From Hoyosella subflava DQS3-9A1 (GTDB taxonomy: Bacteria > Actinomycetota > Actinomycetes > Mycobacteriales > Mycobacteriaceae): DNA of 64,000 nt. Both the position numbers and the translations under genes were made by a program. The stretch's first letter is position 1; every line of letters begins with the position of its first letter. Positions 54,631 through 63,794 of the stretch are shown here, one piece after another. The notes under the pieces are model-generated. The model saw only the letters and a program-made list of their open reading frames with translations. It ran no database searches and had not been told where the DNA came from. The DNA is taken from positions 1,364,001 through 1,428,000 of the forward strand of contig NC_015564.1 of the NCBI RefSeq assembly GCF_000214175.1, written 5' to 3'.

Positions 54631-57600
54631 CTCGTGGAATGCCTCACAGGCCCCGAACGCCTTGAACGCCGCAGTGACCACGCACAATCGTGCTGGGGTC
54701 ACGTGGCCGCTCGCTTTCAGTTCGCCGATGAGCGTGCTGAGGCGTCCGGTCTGTGTTGTCTGTGCAATCCACCGGGTCACAAGGTCGTGCGCGGGTGCCT
54801 CGAGGTCTGAGGACGTCAGAAGCAACCGCCGAACAAGCTGGTGCCATTGGTGATTCAGTTCGGCAACCAGGATGGTGTTCGCGAGCGCATCCCAATGGTC
54901 GGCCTCAGCGGGCGTGTTTTGCGCGACATCTTGCGCCAGCCAGTCGAGCCCGACAGCCCGTCCCACTTCGGTGTACGTTTGCGCGACAGCACCAATTGGG
55001 CGGCCCGTAGCCCGTGCTGTGTCCGACAACGCGAAGCCATGTGCGAGCAGACGCAGCGTCGCCAGGTCAGGATCCAAGAGTCCACGAAGCTGAGGTAACT
55101 TTGCTTTCAGCGCTTCAATGTGAGGCTTGTACTGAGTGATCAGATCACGAGCGGGCATCTTCGGTGCGTGTTGCAACATCCACGCCGTAGCGGTTTCGAT
55201 CAGTTCCTGAACGCTGGTGAGAAGCGCCATGCGCGTGTGCGGCGCCATGTCGAGCGTATCCAGACTTTGCCACACAGAATCGATGCTGAAGACGTCCCGG
55301 ACCACCCAATAGGCCACTGCGATCTGGGGAGTTGTCACACCGAACTGTTCCTCGAGGCGGCGGACGAGGCCAGGACCGACGCGGTTGATGATCTCACCCG
55401 CGACCACAACTGACTTGATCTCGCGAGCCAGCTGATGGGTGTGCAGGTATCCGGCCGCTGCCTTACGTATCAGCGGCGGGAAGTAGTCAGTGACCGTGTG
55501 CGCGAAGATAGGATTGTCGAGGACAGACGAGTCCGCGAGCTCCTGGCGCACGAGGTTTTTGGATTGCGCGAGGAGAACCGCGATCTCTGGCCGTACCAGG
55601 CCTGTGCCCGCCACGTGACGTGCCCGGAGTTCCGCGTCGGACGGCAGTCCTTCGCCGTCCCGGGTGATCCCCGCTGATACTTCGAGGTTCTCGATCAGTC
55701 GTTCATGTCTGCTGACCAGGAACCGTGAATGTGCTTCTGCCAGGCTGAGGGCGAGTGTCTGCCTGTCGGAGTCCGCCAGAACGGCGGCCGCGACGTCGTC
55801 GGCAGCGGCCGCCAGCACGCTGTTCCTCTCGACGGTAGTCATCGACCCCGCCGTTACGACCGCGTCGAGCGCAATCTTGATGTTGACTTCGCGGTCCGAT
55901 GTCGCGACACCTGCGGCGTTGTCGATGAAGTCGGCGTTGATCTTTCCGCCGCGCAGCGCGTATTCGACTCGCCCGCGCTGCGTAAAGCCGAGGTTTCCGC
56001 CTTCACCGACGGCGCGGCACGCAAGTTCGTGCGCGTTGACGCGGACGCTGTCGTTGACGGGGTCAGCTGCGACGCTGTGCCCCTCTGTGCTTGCCTTGAC
56101 GTAGGTGCCGATACCGCCATTCCACAGCACGTCGACATGCGCGGTGAGGAGAGCTTTGATCAACTCATCGGGGGAGAGTTGCTGGGCCGTCACGCCCAGC
56201 CGCGACCGTACTTCTGGGGTGAGCCGGATCGTTTTCGCTGAACGCGACCACACGCCTCCACCGTCGGAGATCGCGGAGCGGCGGTAATCGTCCCAGCTAC
56301 TGCGGGGGAGAGTCGCAAGTCGCTGACGCTCCTCGAAGGATGCCTCGGGGTCAGGATCCGGATCAAGGAAGATGTGTCGGTGATCGAAGGCTCCGATCAA
56401 TCTGATGTGCCGCGAGAGCAGCATGCCGTTGCCGAAAACATCACCGGACATGTCACCGATGCCGGCCACAGTGAACGGATCGGTGTCGACGTCGATTCCG
56501 AGTTCAGCGAGGTGGCGCCGGACCGAGCACCAGGCTCCGCGGGCCGTGATGCCCATGGCTTTGTGGTCGTACCCCACAGAGCCGCCCGAAGCGAACGCGT
56601 CCCCCAGCCAGAAGCCACGTGAGGTCGCGATGCTGTTTGCCAAGTCGGAGAAAGTCGCAGTGCCCTTGTCCGCCGCCACCACGAGATACGGGTCGGACCC
56701 GTCATAGGTTCTCGTATTCGCCGGTGTGACGACTTTCTGGTCGATGATGTTGTCAGTAACGTCGAGCAGCGCGCCAATGAAATCGCTATAGGCCGCACGC
56801 ACCCCGTGCGGTGTCGTCTCGCCCCGCACGACGAATGCACCTTTCGCGCCGTTCGGAACGATGAGTGAGTTCTTCACAACCTGGGTTTTGAGCAGGCCAA
56901 GAACCTCGGTGCGGAAGTCATCTTTGCGATCCGACCAGCGCAACCCACCGCGGGCAATCAGGCCACCGCGCACATGGCTGCCTTCGACTCGTGGCCCGTG
57001 AACGAAGACCTCCCGGAACGGTGTCACCGCTGTCTTTACCGTCAGCAGGGACGGGTCGACCTTAAAAGCGAGTGTTTGCGGCTGGGGTACTTGGAACCAG
57101 TTCGTCCGCAACGTCGCATCCAGGAATGAATGCAATGCGCGAAGCAGCCGATCCTCGTCCAGGGTTGAGGTCGTCGCAATGCTCGCGGTGACAATTTCGC
57201 TGAGCACGCGTGCGTCGCGGCCGGACTCAGGTTCGAAGCGGGCATGGAACAAACCGATCCAGGAGCGCACGAAATCCGGATGCCGCACAAGGATCTCGAC
57301 CGTATTCTTCTCGGCTAGCTTGAGTCCCGCCTGGCGCAGATACCGGCAGGCTGCACGAACCAGCGCAACACATTGCCAGTCGATATGAGCTGTGCAGATC
57401 AACCGTGCGTAAGGGTCGATCTCGAACTCATCATTGGCTGCGGCAAGGAGGGCGGCCGACAGCATGGCCGCGGTGCCCTCCTTCCACGCGAAATCAGGGG
57501 GACAGAAGGTGAATCGATGTCCTCCGCCGACGGATTCGTGCGAGGCGACCCGCAGTCCAAGGTCCGCGAACGTGGCAACGAGATCTGCCAGGAGCGGGGC

Positions 57601-57696
57601 GCTGTCAGGCCACGAGAGGAACGCGACAGGAGCCTCGTCTCGGGTGGGGCTGGTGAAGCTGAAAGTGGGTGCTGCCTGGTTCAGTGTCTGAGTCAT
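54625..57696 (-). CDS. gdh: NAD-specific glutamate dehydrogenase, large-type but compact (1023 residues)
   Basis: Bac_GDH-family enzymes oxidise glutamate to 2-oxoglutarate and ammonia with NAD. The protein shows RGGLIARGGLRWSDRKDDFRTE in part, QVVKNSLIVPNGAKGAFVV, DGSDPYLVVAADKGTATFSD in part, GGSVGYDHKAMGITARG, FTVAGIGDMSGDVFGNGML and a long helical C-terminus. At 1023 residues it lacks most of the N-terminal ACT-type region of the roughly 1600-residue mycobacterial enzyme (Rv2476c type) and fits the known 115-kDa subgroup. It ends against gabR and probably feeds on glutamate from GabT. Confidence 0.9.
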   Translation of the reverse strand: MTQTLNQAAPTFSFTSPTRDEAPVAFLSWPDSAPLLADLVATFADLGLRVASHESVGGGHRFTFCPPDFAWKEGTAAMLSAALLAAANDEFEIDPYARLICTAHIDWQCVALVRAACRYLRQAGLKLAEKNTVEILVRHPDFVRSWIGLFHARFEPESGRDARVLSEIVTASIATTSTLDEDRLLRALHSFLDATLRTNWFQVPQPQTLAFKVDPSLLTVKTAVTPFREVFVHGPRVEGSHVRGGLIARGGLRWSDRKDDFRTEVLGLLKTQVVKNSLIVPNGAKGAFVVRGETTPHGVRAAYSDFIGALLDVTDNIIDQKVVTPANTRTYDGSDPYLVVAADKGTATFSDLANSIATSRGFWLGDAFASGGSVGYDHKAMGITARGAWCSVRRHLAELGIDVDTDPFTVAGIGDMSGDVFGNGMLLSRHIRLIGAFDHRHIFLDPDPDPEASFEERQRLATLPRSSWDDYRRSAISDGGGVWSRSAKTIRLTPEVRSRLGVTAQQLSPDELIKALLTAHVDVLWNGGIGTYVKASTEGHSVAADPVNDSVRVNAHELACRAVGEGGNLGFTQRGRVEYALRGGKINADFIDNAAGVATSDREVNIKIALDAVVTAGSMTTVERNSVLAAAADDVAAAVLADSDRQTLALSLAEAHSRFLVSRHERLIENLEVSAGITRDGEGLPSDAELRARHVAGTGLVRPEIAVLLAQSKNLVRQELADSSVLDNPIFAHTVTDYFPPLIRKAAAGYLHTHQLAREIKSVVVAGEIINRVGPGLVRRLEEQFGVTTPQIAVAYWVVRDVFSIDSVWQSLDTLDMAPHTRMALLTSVQELIETATAWMLQHAPKMPARDLITQYKPHIEALKAKLPQLRGLLDPDLATLRLLAHGFALSDTARATGRPIGAVAQTYTEVGRAVGLDWLAQDVAQNTPAEADHWDALANTILVAELNHQWHQLVRRLLLTSSDLEAPAHDLVTRWIAQTTQTGRLSTLIGELKASGHVTPARLCVVTAAFKAFGACEAFHES

Positions 57697-57825
57697 GACG
57701 GTCTGCTTTCTCGTGCGCCGGTGCCATCAGTGTGTCTGTGTGAGACCAGTGCCACAGCTGCCGAAATGGAGCGTGGCGACCCGATAGGTACGCCAGTTTG
57801 AACGTTGCAGCGTTACCCTGGCAGC

Positions 57826-58017
57826 ATGCTTGCTGCCGCCTTGATCGCGACGATCGTGGGTTTTGCTTTCTTGGTCGCAGCGCTCCTCACCGGAAACCTC
57901 CTGTGGGCGTGGATCTGCATCGGAATTTGCGTGGCCGGCATTGCGGGCCTCATTGTCGACGCGGTGCGGCCAGCCAGGGGGTCGGTGGAAGACGAGGATG
58001 CGTCCGGAACGCGTTAG
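57826..58017 (+). CDS. Small two-helix membrane protein
   Basis: The 63-residue product has two hydrophobic segments (about 3-21 and 25-46) and a short acidic tail ending EDEDASGTR. No family is recognised with confidence. The ATG at 57826 is chosen. TACCCT (57814-57819) fits the actinobacterial -10 pattern TAnnnT and ends 6 bases before it, so the mRNA could be leaderless. It diverges from the dehydrogenase gene and precedes the ileS leader. Confidence 0.65.
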   Translation: MLAAALIATIVGFAFLVAALLTGNLLWAWICIGICVAGIAGLIVDAVRPARGSVEDEDASGTR

Positions 58018-58039
58018 CCCGCAGCGGTGCGCGTGCCGT

Positions 58040-58250
58040 ATCATCGCAAGCAGACAGCGCTGATCCGGCCATCACCGGGGAGCTTTCGGAAGAACAGCAC
58101 ACTACGGAGTGCCCAGTAGAACCGAACGGGTAGGCCCGTCACAGCCTGGAGATGAGCGGCGGTTCCTCGTGGATCGCAAGCGGGGTGGTACCGCGGTGAG
58201 AATTACTTCATCGTCCCCGTGCAGCAGGCGACAATCCGCAGCACGAGGAG
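58040..58250 (+). ncRNA. ileS T-box leader (translational type)
   Basis: The core T-box sequence TGGTACCGCGG is at 58186-58196, with TGGT as the bulge that pairs with the uncharged tRNA 3' end. Upstream is the short stem I region CCGGCCATCACCGG with a candidate isoleucine specifier ATC at 58071-58073 (another ATC at 58062). TCCTCGT (58164-58170) is exactly complementary to ACGAGGA (58243-58249), which contains the ileS ribosome site. This fits control of translation. Actinobacterial ileS T-boxes with short stem I are known from Mycobacterium and Nocardia. Confidence 0.88.
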
Positions 58251-58256
58251 TACCAG

Positions 58257-61200
58257 GTGTCAGGCACCGCGACCACAGGTAAGTATCCGCTCGTCAGCTT
58301 TCCCGGGGCAGATGAGCCTTCGCCACGTTTTCCCGACTTGGAAAAAGCTGTACTGAAGCAGTGGGACGCTGAAGGCGCCTTCCGTGAGAGCATTGCACGT
58401 CGTGCTGCTGCACCGGAGTTTGTTTTCTACGATGGTCCACCGTTCGCCAACGGACTGCCGCACTACGGTCACTTGCTCACGGGGTACGTGAAGGACCTCG
58501 TTCCGCGGTTCCAGACCATGCGGGGCAAGAAAGTCGAGCGCCGCTTCGGCTGGGATTGCCACGGTTTGCCGGCCGAAGTGGAGGCCGAGAAGCAACTCGG
58601 CATAAACCACAAGTCGGAAATCGAAACGATGGGGGTCGCCGAGTTCAACGACGCCTGCCGTAGCTCGGTTCTCCGATATACGCACGAGTGGCAGGAGTAC
58701 GTGACCCGCCAGGCCCGCTGGGTCGACTTCGACAATGACTACAAGACGCTCGACACCGACTATATGGAGTCGGTGCTGTGGGCGTTTAAGACGCTCTGGG
58801 ACAAGGGGCTTGTCTACGAGGGGTTCCGGGTTCTCTGGTACTGCTGGCGCTGTGAGACGCCGCTCTCAGCGACGGAAACCAAAATGGACGATGTCTATCG
58901 GATGCGGCAGGATCCCGCCGTCACTGTAGGAATGCGTCTCAAAGGGGATCTCGAAGGAACTCAAGCGCTGGTCTGGACGACAACCCCGTGGACGCTGCCG
59001 TCGAACCTTGCGATGGCTGTTCATCCTGAGGTCGAATACGTCCAGGTGATGGCGGAGAACGGCCAGAAGTTCCTCCTCGCCGAAGCTCGCCTGGGCCACT
59101 ATGCCCGCGAACTCGGCAAAGAACCGGAAATCCTTGCGCGTTACAGCGGTGCGGACCTCGTCGGTATGCAGTACACCCCGGTCTTCGACTTCTTCGAGGG
59201 GCGCGAAAACGCGCACCAGATCCTGACCGCGGACTACGTGACCACCGGCGACGGAACGGGCATCGTTCACATCGCCCCCGCATTCGGTGAGGATGACAAG
59301 GTTGTCACCGATGCGGCCGGTATCGAGGCAGTGGTGCCTGTGGACTCCCGCGGTGAGTTCACTTCAGAAGTTCCGCCGTACGCCGGACAGCAGGTTTTCG
59401 ACGCCAACAAAGCGATCACTGCTGACCTCAAGCAGGCCGGTGTGCTCCTGCGTCACGAAACCTACGACCACCCGTACCCGCACTGCTGGCGCTGCAACAA
59501 CCCGCTGATCCAGCGCGCTGTGTCGTCCTGGTTCGTCGAGGTGACGGCGTTCCGCGACCGCATGGTCGAGTTGAACAAGCAGATCAACTGGGTGCCGGAA
59601 CACATCCGCGACGGTCAGTTCGGAAAATGGCTCGAGGGTGCACGCGACTGGTCGATCAGCCGTAACCGCTACTGGGGCAGCCCCATCCCCGTGTGGAAGT
59701 CGGACGACCCCACCTATCCGCGTATCGACGTCTACGGCTCACTGGATGAACTTGAGCGCGACTTCGGAGTGCGCCCGGAAGACCTGCATAGGCCCTACAT
59801 CGACGACCTCACGCGGCCGAATCCGGATGACCCTACGGGTAAATCGGTGATGCGCCGTGTCCCTGAGGTATTGGACTGCTGGTTCGAGTCCGGGTCGATG
59901 CCGTTCGCGCAGGTCCACTACCCGTTCGAGAATCGGGAGTGGTTCGACGGCCATTACCCCGGTGACTTCATCGTCGAATACAACGGTCAGACGCGCGGCT
60001 GGTTCTACACCCTGCATGTACTCGCGACGGCGCTATTCGACTGCCCCTCGTTCCGCACCGTCATCGCGCACGGAATTGTTCTCGGTGACGACGGCCTGAA
60101 GATGAGCAAATCGAAGGGCAACTATCCGGACGTCAACGAAGTGTTCGAGCGGGACGGCTCAGACGCCATGCGCTGGTTCCTCATGGCGTCACCGGTGCTG
60201 CGCGGCGGCAACCTTATCGTCACTGAGCAAGGCATCCGTGAAGGCGTGCGGCAAGCGCTGCTCCCGATGTGGAACGCGTGGAGTTTCTTGCGGCTGTACG
60301 CGGACCGGCAAGCCACCTGGCGTACTGATTCCCAGCACGTTCTGGACCGTTACATCCTGGCGAAACTGCGTGAATCGCGCGATGTCATCACTGAATCACT
60401 GGAGAACAACGACATCGCAACCGCCTGTGACACGTTGCGGCAGTTCAGTGACGCGCTGACGAACTGGTATGTGCGCCGGTCCCGCACTCGCTTCTGGGAA
60501 GGGCAGGACACCCAGGCAGATGCATTCGACACGCTGCACACTGTCCTCGAAGTGACGTGCCGTCTTGCTGCGCCCCTGCTCCCGCTCATGACAGAGGTGA
60601 TCTGGCGTGGGCTCACCGGCGGCCAGTCGGTACATTTCGCCGATTGGCCCGCAGCGGATGACATCCCTGCTGATCCCGAACTGGTGGCGGCGATGGATGA
60701 AGCACGATCAGTGTGCTCAACGGTTCTGAGCCTGCGGAAGGCGCAGAAACTGCGTGTCCGACTGCCCCTCGCGTCGTTGACCATTGCAGCGTCCGATGCT
60801 GACCGCCTGAAGCCGTTCACTGACATCATCGCCGATGAAGTCAACGTGAAGCATATCGATCTCACGACCGACGTCGACGTGCACGGCCGGTTTGAGCTTG
60901 CTGTCAACGCGCGCGCCGCCGGGCCCCGGCTTGGAAAGGACGTGCAGACCGCGATCCGGGCGGTCAAATCGGGGGACTGGACCGCCAACGATGACGGCAC
61001 GGTGACCGCCGCCGGAATCGTATTACAGCCGGAAGAGTTCACGCAGCGTCTGGTAGCCGCCGAGCCTGAATCCACCTCTGCGCTGCCCGGCGGCGCTGGC
61101 GTTGTCGTGCTTGATCTGACGATCACCGACGAACTCGAGGCGGAGGGCTGGGCGAAAGACCGAATCCGGGAGCTGCAGGAACTGCGCCGCACGCTCGGTC

Positions 61201-61388
61201 TCGACGTTTCGGACCGCATCCGCGTGCAGCTGCGTGTACCTGCTGACAAGCTCGAGTGGGCGCAACGGCATGCAGACCTCATCGCACGCGAGATTCTGGC
61301 GGTCGACTTCTCGGTCGACTCATCAGGTGCCTCCACTCATGTACATGATCTGGGCAGCGGCGTTTACGCGGACGTACAGGTCGCATAG
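58257..61388 (+). CDS. ileS: Isoleucyl-tRNA synthetase
   Basis: IleRS charges tRNA-Ile. The 1043-residue class I enzyme has the HIGH-type motif H69-Y-G-H72 and K615-M-S-K-S619, the editing insert ([20 protein letters not shown] in part) and a helical anticodon domain. The length and the C-terminal domain resemble the eukaryote-like IleRS of mycobacteria, a type known to be naturally insensitive to mupirocin. The start is a GTG 7 bases after GAGGAG, the site that the T-box leader can mask. Confidence 0.96.
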   Translation: MSGTATTGKYPLVSFPGADEPSPRFPDLEKAVLKQWDAEGAFRESIARRAAAPEFVFYDGPPFANGLPHYGHLLTGYVKDLVPRFQTMRGKKVERRFGWDCHGLPAEVEAEKQLGINHKSEIETMGVAEFNDACRSSVLRYTHEWQEYVTRQARWVDFDNDYKTLDTDYMESVLWAFKTLWDKGLVYEGFRVLWYCWRCETPLSATETKMDDVYRMRQDPAVTVGMRLKGDLEGTQALVWTTTPWTLPSNLAMAVHPEVEYVQVMAENGQKFLLAEARLGHYARELGKEPEILARYSGADLVGMQYTPVFDFFEGRENAHQILTADYVTTGDGTGIVHIAPAFGEDDKVVTDAAGIEAVVPVDSRGEFTSEVPPYAGQQVFDANKAITADLKQAGVLLRHETYDHPYPHCWRCNNPLIQRAVSSWFVEVTAFRDRMVELNKQINWVPEHIRDGQFGKWLEGARDWSISRNRYWGSPIPVWKSDDPTYPRIDVYGSLDELERDFGVRPEDLHRPYIDDLTRPNPDDPTGKSVMRRVPEVLDCWFESGSMPFAQVHYPFENREWFDGHYPGDFIVEYNGQTRGWFYTLHVLATALFDCPSFRTVIAHGIVLGDDGLKMSKSKGNYPDVNEVFERDGSDAMRWFLMASPVLRGGNLIVTEQGIREGVRQALLPMWNAWSFLRLYADRQATWRTDSQHVLDRYILAKLRESRDVITESLENNDIATACDTLRQFSDALTNWYVRRSRTRFWEGQDTQADAFDTLHTVLEVTCRLAAPLLPLMTEVIWRGLTGGQSVHFADWPAADDIPADPELVAAMDEARSVCSTVLSLRKAQKLRVRLPLASLTIAASDADRLKPFTDIIADEVNVKHIDLTTDVDVHGRFELAVNARAAGPRLGKDVQTAIRAVKSGDWTANDDGTVTAAGIVLQPEEFTQRLVAAEPESTSALPGGAGVVVLDLTITDELEAEGWAKDRIRELQELRRTLGLDVSDRIRVQLRVPADKLEWAQRHADLIAREILAVDFSVDSSGASTHVHDLGSGVYADVQVA

Positions 61389-61546
61389 GGTGTGTCGCCG
61401 CACACGAATTTAAGAAGTAATTGTGGATGCGGGGAGTATGCGCCACTGAAGGCCGGCGGGGTCGTACTATCTGTGGGCAGAGGCTGCCTGTGCCGGTGTG
61501 GCATCAGTCGTTCACATCGGTGTGATGACAAGCAAAGGACGTATCG

Positions 61547-62059
61547 TTGAAACTTCGGAACATGATCATCGCGGGCGTGGCCGCGCCCGCACTGGCCCTG
61601 TCTGCCTGCGGTTCGGACGAAAACGGTGAGGCAATGGACGATGGTGCCGGCACCACCGCCGCGCCGACCGCTGAGTGTGAGGTCCCGGCTGGTGATACGC
61701 CCACAGGTGCAGAACTGATGGCGCTGCTGGACGATGCACTCGATCCGTCACTTCCCACTGAGGAGAAAGCCAGCCTCATCGAAGGTGGCGGCGACGATCC
61801 AGAACTGTGGGCGCAGCTCGCAGATCAGGCCGCACAGAATCCGGACATCCAGTATGAGATCCCGGACACGCCTGACGCGGTCTTCCCGTTGAGCGAGTGC
61901 GAGCTCAGCGTCGATTTCACCTTGCAGATCTCGCCTGACCAGGCACCGAACACGGGCAACTTGCTGTTCGTGGCTGAGGACGGTCAGTGGAAGCTGTCCC
62001 GCGAGGATGCGTGCAGCTTCGCAACGTCATTCGGTCTTGAGACCGAGCTCTGCCCGTAG
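61547..62059 (+). CDS. Lipoprotein of the low-molecular-weight antigen MTB12 type
   Basis: The 170-residue product has a lipoprotein signal peptide with lipobox LSA-C21. After a Thr/Ala-rich spacer, the mature part has PTGAELMALLDDALDPSLPT in part, ASLIEGGGDDPEL and LLFVAEDGQWKLSREDACSF. These correspond to the mycobacterial MTB12/CFP-2 fold (PTAAQLTSLLNS, SLVEGG and FVNQGGWMLSR, from memory). MTB12 itself is secreted and not lipidated, so the anchor is a difference. The start is a TTG with AAAGGA 7 bases upstream. TACTAT at 61465-61470 may be the -10 element. Two further mature cysteines (C134 region and near the end) may form a disulfide. Confidence 0.78.
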   Translation: MKLRNMIIAGVAAPALALSACGSDENGEAMDDGAGTTAAPTAECEVPAGDTPTGAELMALLDDALDPSLPTEEKASLIEGGGDDPELWAQLADQAAQNPDIQYEIPDTPDAVFPLSECELSVDFTLQISPDQAPNTGNLLFVAEDGQWKLSREDACSFATSFGLETELCP

Positions 62060-62075
62060 ATCAGACTCGATCACT

Positions 62076-62110
62076 GCACGCCGGAAGGTTTCCACCTTCC
62101 GGCGTGCTTT
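62076..62110 (+). terminator. Rho-independent-type terminator after the MTB12-like gene
   Basis: GCACGCCGGAAGGT (62076-62089) pairs perfectly with ACCTTCCGGCGTGC (62094-62107) around a TTCC loop, followed by TTT. This is the strongest hairpin in the window. It also lies just beyond the end of the convergent lipoprotein gene. Confidence 0.88.
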
Positions 62111-62133
62111 CGTTTGAAGCGATGGTGTCTTAA

Positions 62134-63120
62134 CTACGGACTGTCCCATTCGGTCGCCATCGACGTGCGCTGACGCACCACGTAGCCGGTGTCCGGATCG
62201 GAGTACTGCTGCGTGCCGTACATCTCAAAGCCGCCTTCGGTGGGGAGCGGGCGTTCCAGGTCCACCCTGAGAGACCCGGTCCCTTCGCCTGTGAATTCGT
62301 CGACCGCGACGCGTCCCTCACCAGGTACGTCGAGGTACGGAAGGCGTGGGCGCTGCTCGACGGCGAGATCGAGCAAGAGAGTGGTGCCGGACATTTCTCG
62401 CACGGTCACCGTTGTCCGTTGCACGATTTCCATCTGGCTCTCGATCGGCTGGTCGATCGTCCATTGCGCACCCTCGCCTACAGGTTCTTGAGGGAACGCG
62501 ATCATTCCGTACACGGCCTGGAAGAGAGCTTGTTCGACGGCGCTGCGCGCGATGTCACTGGACTCCGCGTTGGGGGAGATCCGCAGCTCGGACACGGAGC
62601 CGTCAGCGCGGATCGTCATACCGGCACTGCTGCCTTCAGCGGCTGCGAGCGCGGAGTTGACGACGTTGTCGGGGCTTTCTGGGCGGCCCAGGGTCAGCGC
62701 GACGGACCATTCACCCCCATCTGCCGCTTCGACCTCGGTGTCGAGCGGGAGGGTGACCGGTGGGAGACCGAAGTCGCTCTCAGGGTCGTCGCCGAGTTGC
62801 TGGAACAGTTCGGAGCGAACAGTCACCACAGTCGAATGGGAGTCCCCCACAGAGAGGCTCGGGGCAAGGGTCTGGCGTGGTTCGGCGCCGGGCTCAACAA
62901 GACTGATTTCGAGCCCGGGTACAGGCACAGTGAACTCGCTAGGGATGTCTTCAGCTTCGTCAGCGATTGTTTCGGGTTCGCTTGCGCATGCGGCCGCCAT
63001 CGACAATGCGACTCCCGCCACCGCGATGCGCAGGGAATTGCGTAAGAGGGAGGGACCGCTCCGTTTGGAAGAGGGGCCAGCAGACAGGGCAGATGATGAG
63101 AAATTGCCACGAAACTTCAC
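62134..63120 (-). CDS. Putative lipoprotein of unknown function
   Basis: From the GTG at 63120 the product has 328 residues with a signal region LRIAVAGVALSMAAAC and a lipobox cysteine at residue 45. The mature part is acidic and beta-rich, with VNSALAAAEGSSAGMTIRADG in part and a C-terminal half containing several beta-strand-like segments; it may belong to DUF6263, uncertain. The GTG is chosen because TACGCT ends 7 bases before it on the minus strand (leaderless). A GTG at 63183 would add 21 residues. It diverges from lspA, the signal peptidase that would process it. Confidence 0.65.
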   Translation of the reverse strand: MKFRGNFSSSALSAGPSSKRSGPSLLRNSLRIAVAGVALSMAAACASEPETIADEAEDIPSEFTVPVPGLEISLVEPGAEPRQTLAPSLSVGDSHSTVVTVRSELFQQLGDDPESDFGLPPVTLPLDTEVEAADGGEWSVALTLGRPESPDNVVNSALAAAEGSSAGMTIRADGSVSELRISPNAESSDIARSAVEQALFQAVYGMIAFPQEPVGEGAQWTIDQPIESQMEIVQRTTVTVREMSGTTLLLDLAVEQRPRLPYLDVPGEGRVAVDEFTGEGTGSLRVDLERPLPTEGGFEMYGTQQYSDPDTGYVVRQRTSMATEWDSP

Positions 63121-63230
63121 AGCAGCGAGCGTAATGCACACGATGTGGGCTGCCCTGCTTACGTGCCGGCTGATGCGCGTCACGGCGTGCGCCCGTCAGA
63201 AGAACTCACGGGATAAGGGATGATGTCTGT

Positions 63231-63794
63231 GTGAGTCACGACGACACCCAACCTGAAATCGCACATCCGAAACGTTTGCGCCTCCTGTTTTCCGTGGCAG
63301 TGGTGGTGCTCGCGCTCGACCTTGTCACCAAGTCCGTGGCGGTTGCTCTGCTGGAGGACAGGGAGCCGGTACGGCTGCTCGGTGGCGCGGTGTACCTCGT
63401 GCTCTACCGCAACCCAGGTGCGGCGTTTTCGATGGCAACAGGGATGACGTGGTTGCTTACGCTCGTTGCCATCACCGTTGTCGTCGTCATAATCAGGCTG
63501 AGCCGCAATCTCCGCTCGTTGCCCTGGGCGCTTGGGCTCGGTTTTGTTCTCGGCGGTGCGTTAGGCAACCTCGCCGACCGGATGTTCCGAGCACCAGGTC
63601 CGATGCAGGGACACGTGGTCGACTTCGTGTCCTTGTTTGCCCCAGACGGGAGCGTATGGCCAGTATTCAACGTGGCTGACCCCGCCATCGTGGGCGGCGC
63701 CATCTTCCTTGTCGCTCTGACATTTCTCGGGCTCGACCCGGATGGGCAGCGACATTCGAAGAAGGAGCAAGTCGACGAAGAGGGCAAGCGATGA
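63231..63794 (+). CDS. lspA: Lipoprotein signal peptidase LspA
   Basis: LspA removes signal peptides from diacylated prolipoproteins. The 187-residue protein has four membrane helices. The family motifs are [21 protein letters not shown], the catalytic-Asp motifs GNLADRMFR and [11 protein letters not shown], and VDFVSLF. The charged C-terminal tail extends beyond the core. The GTG at 63231 has AAGGGA about 10 bases upstream. Its stop overlaps the next gene (ATGA), the usual lspA-rluD arrangement. Confidence 0.93.
   Translation: MSHDDTQPEIAHPKRLRLLFSVAVVVLALDLVTKSVAVALLEDREPVRLLGGAVYLVLYRNPGAAFSMATGMTWLLTLVAITVVVVIIRLSRNLRSLPWALGLGFVLGGALGNLADRMFRAPGPMQGHVVDFVSLFAPDGSVWPVFNVADPAIVGGAIFLVALTFLGLDPDGQRHSKKEQVDEEGKR

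Noticed and set aside
60350-61336. 328-residue antisense frame opposite ileS
   Set aside because: It is Ser/Arg-rich, has no recognisable domain and lies inside ileS.
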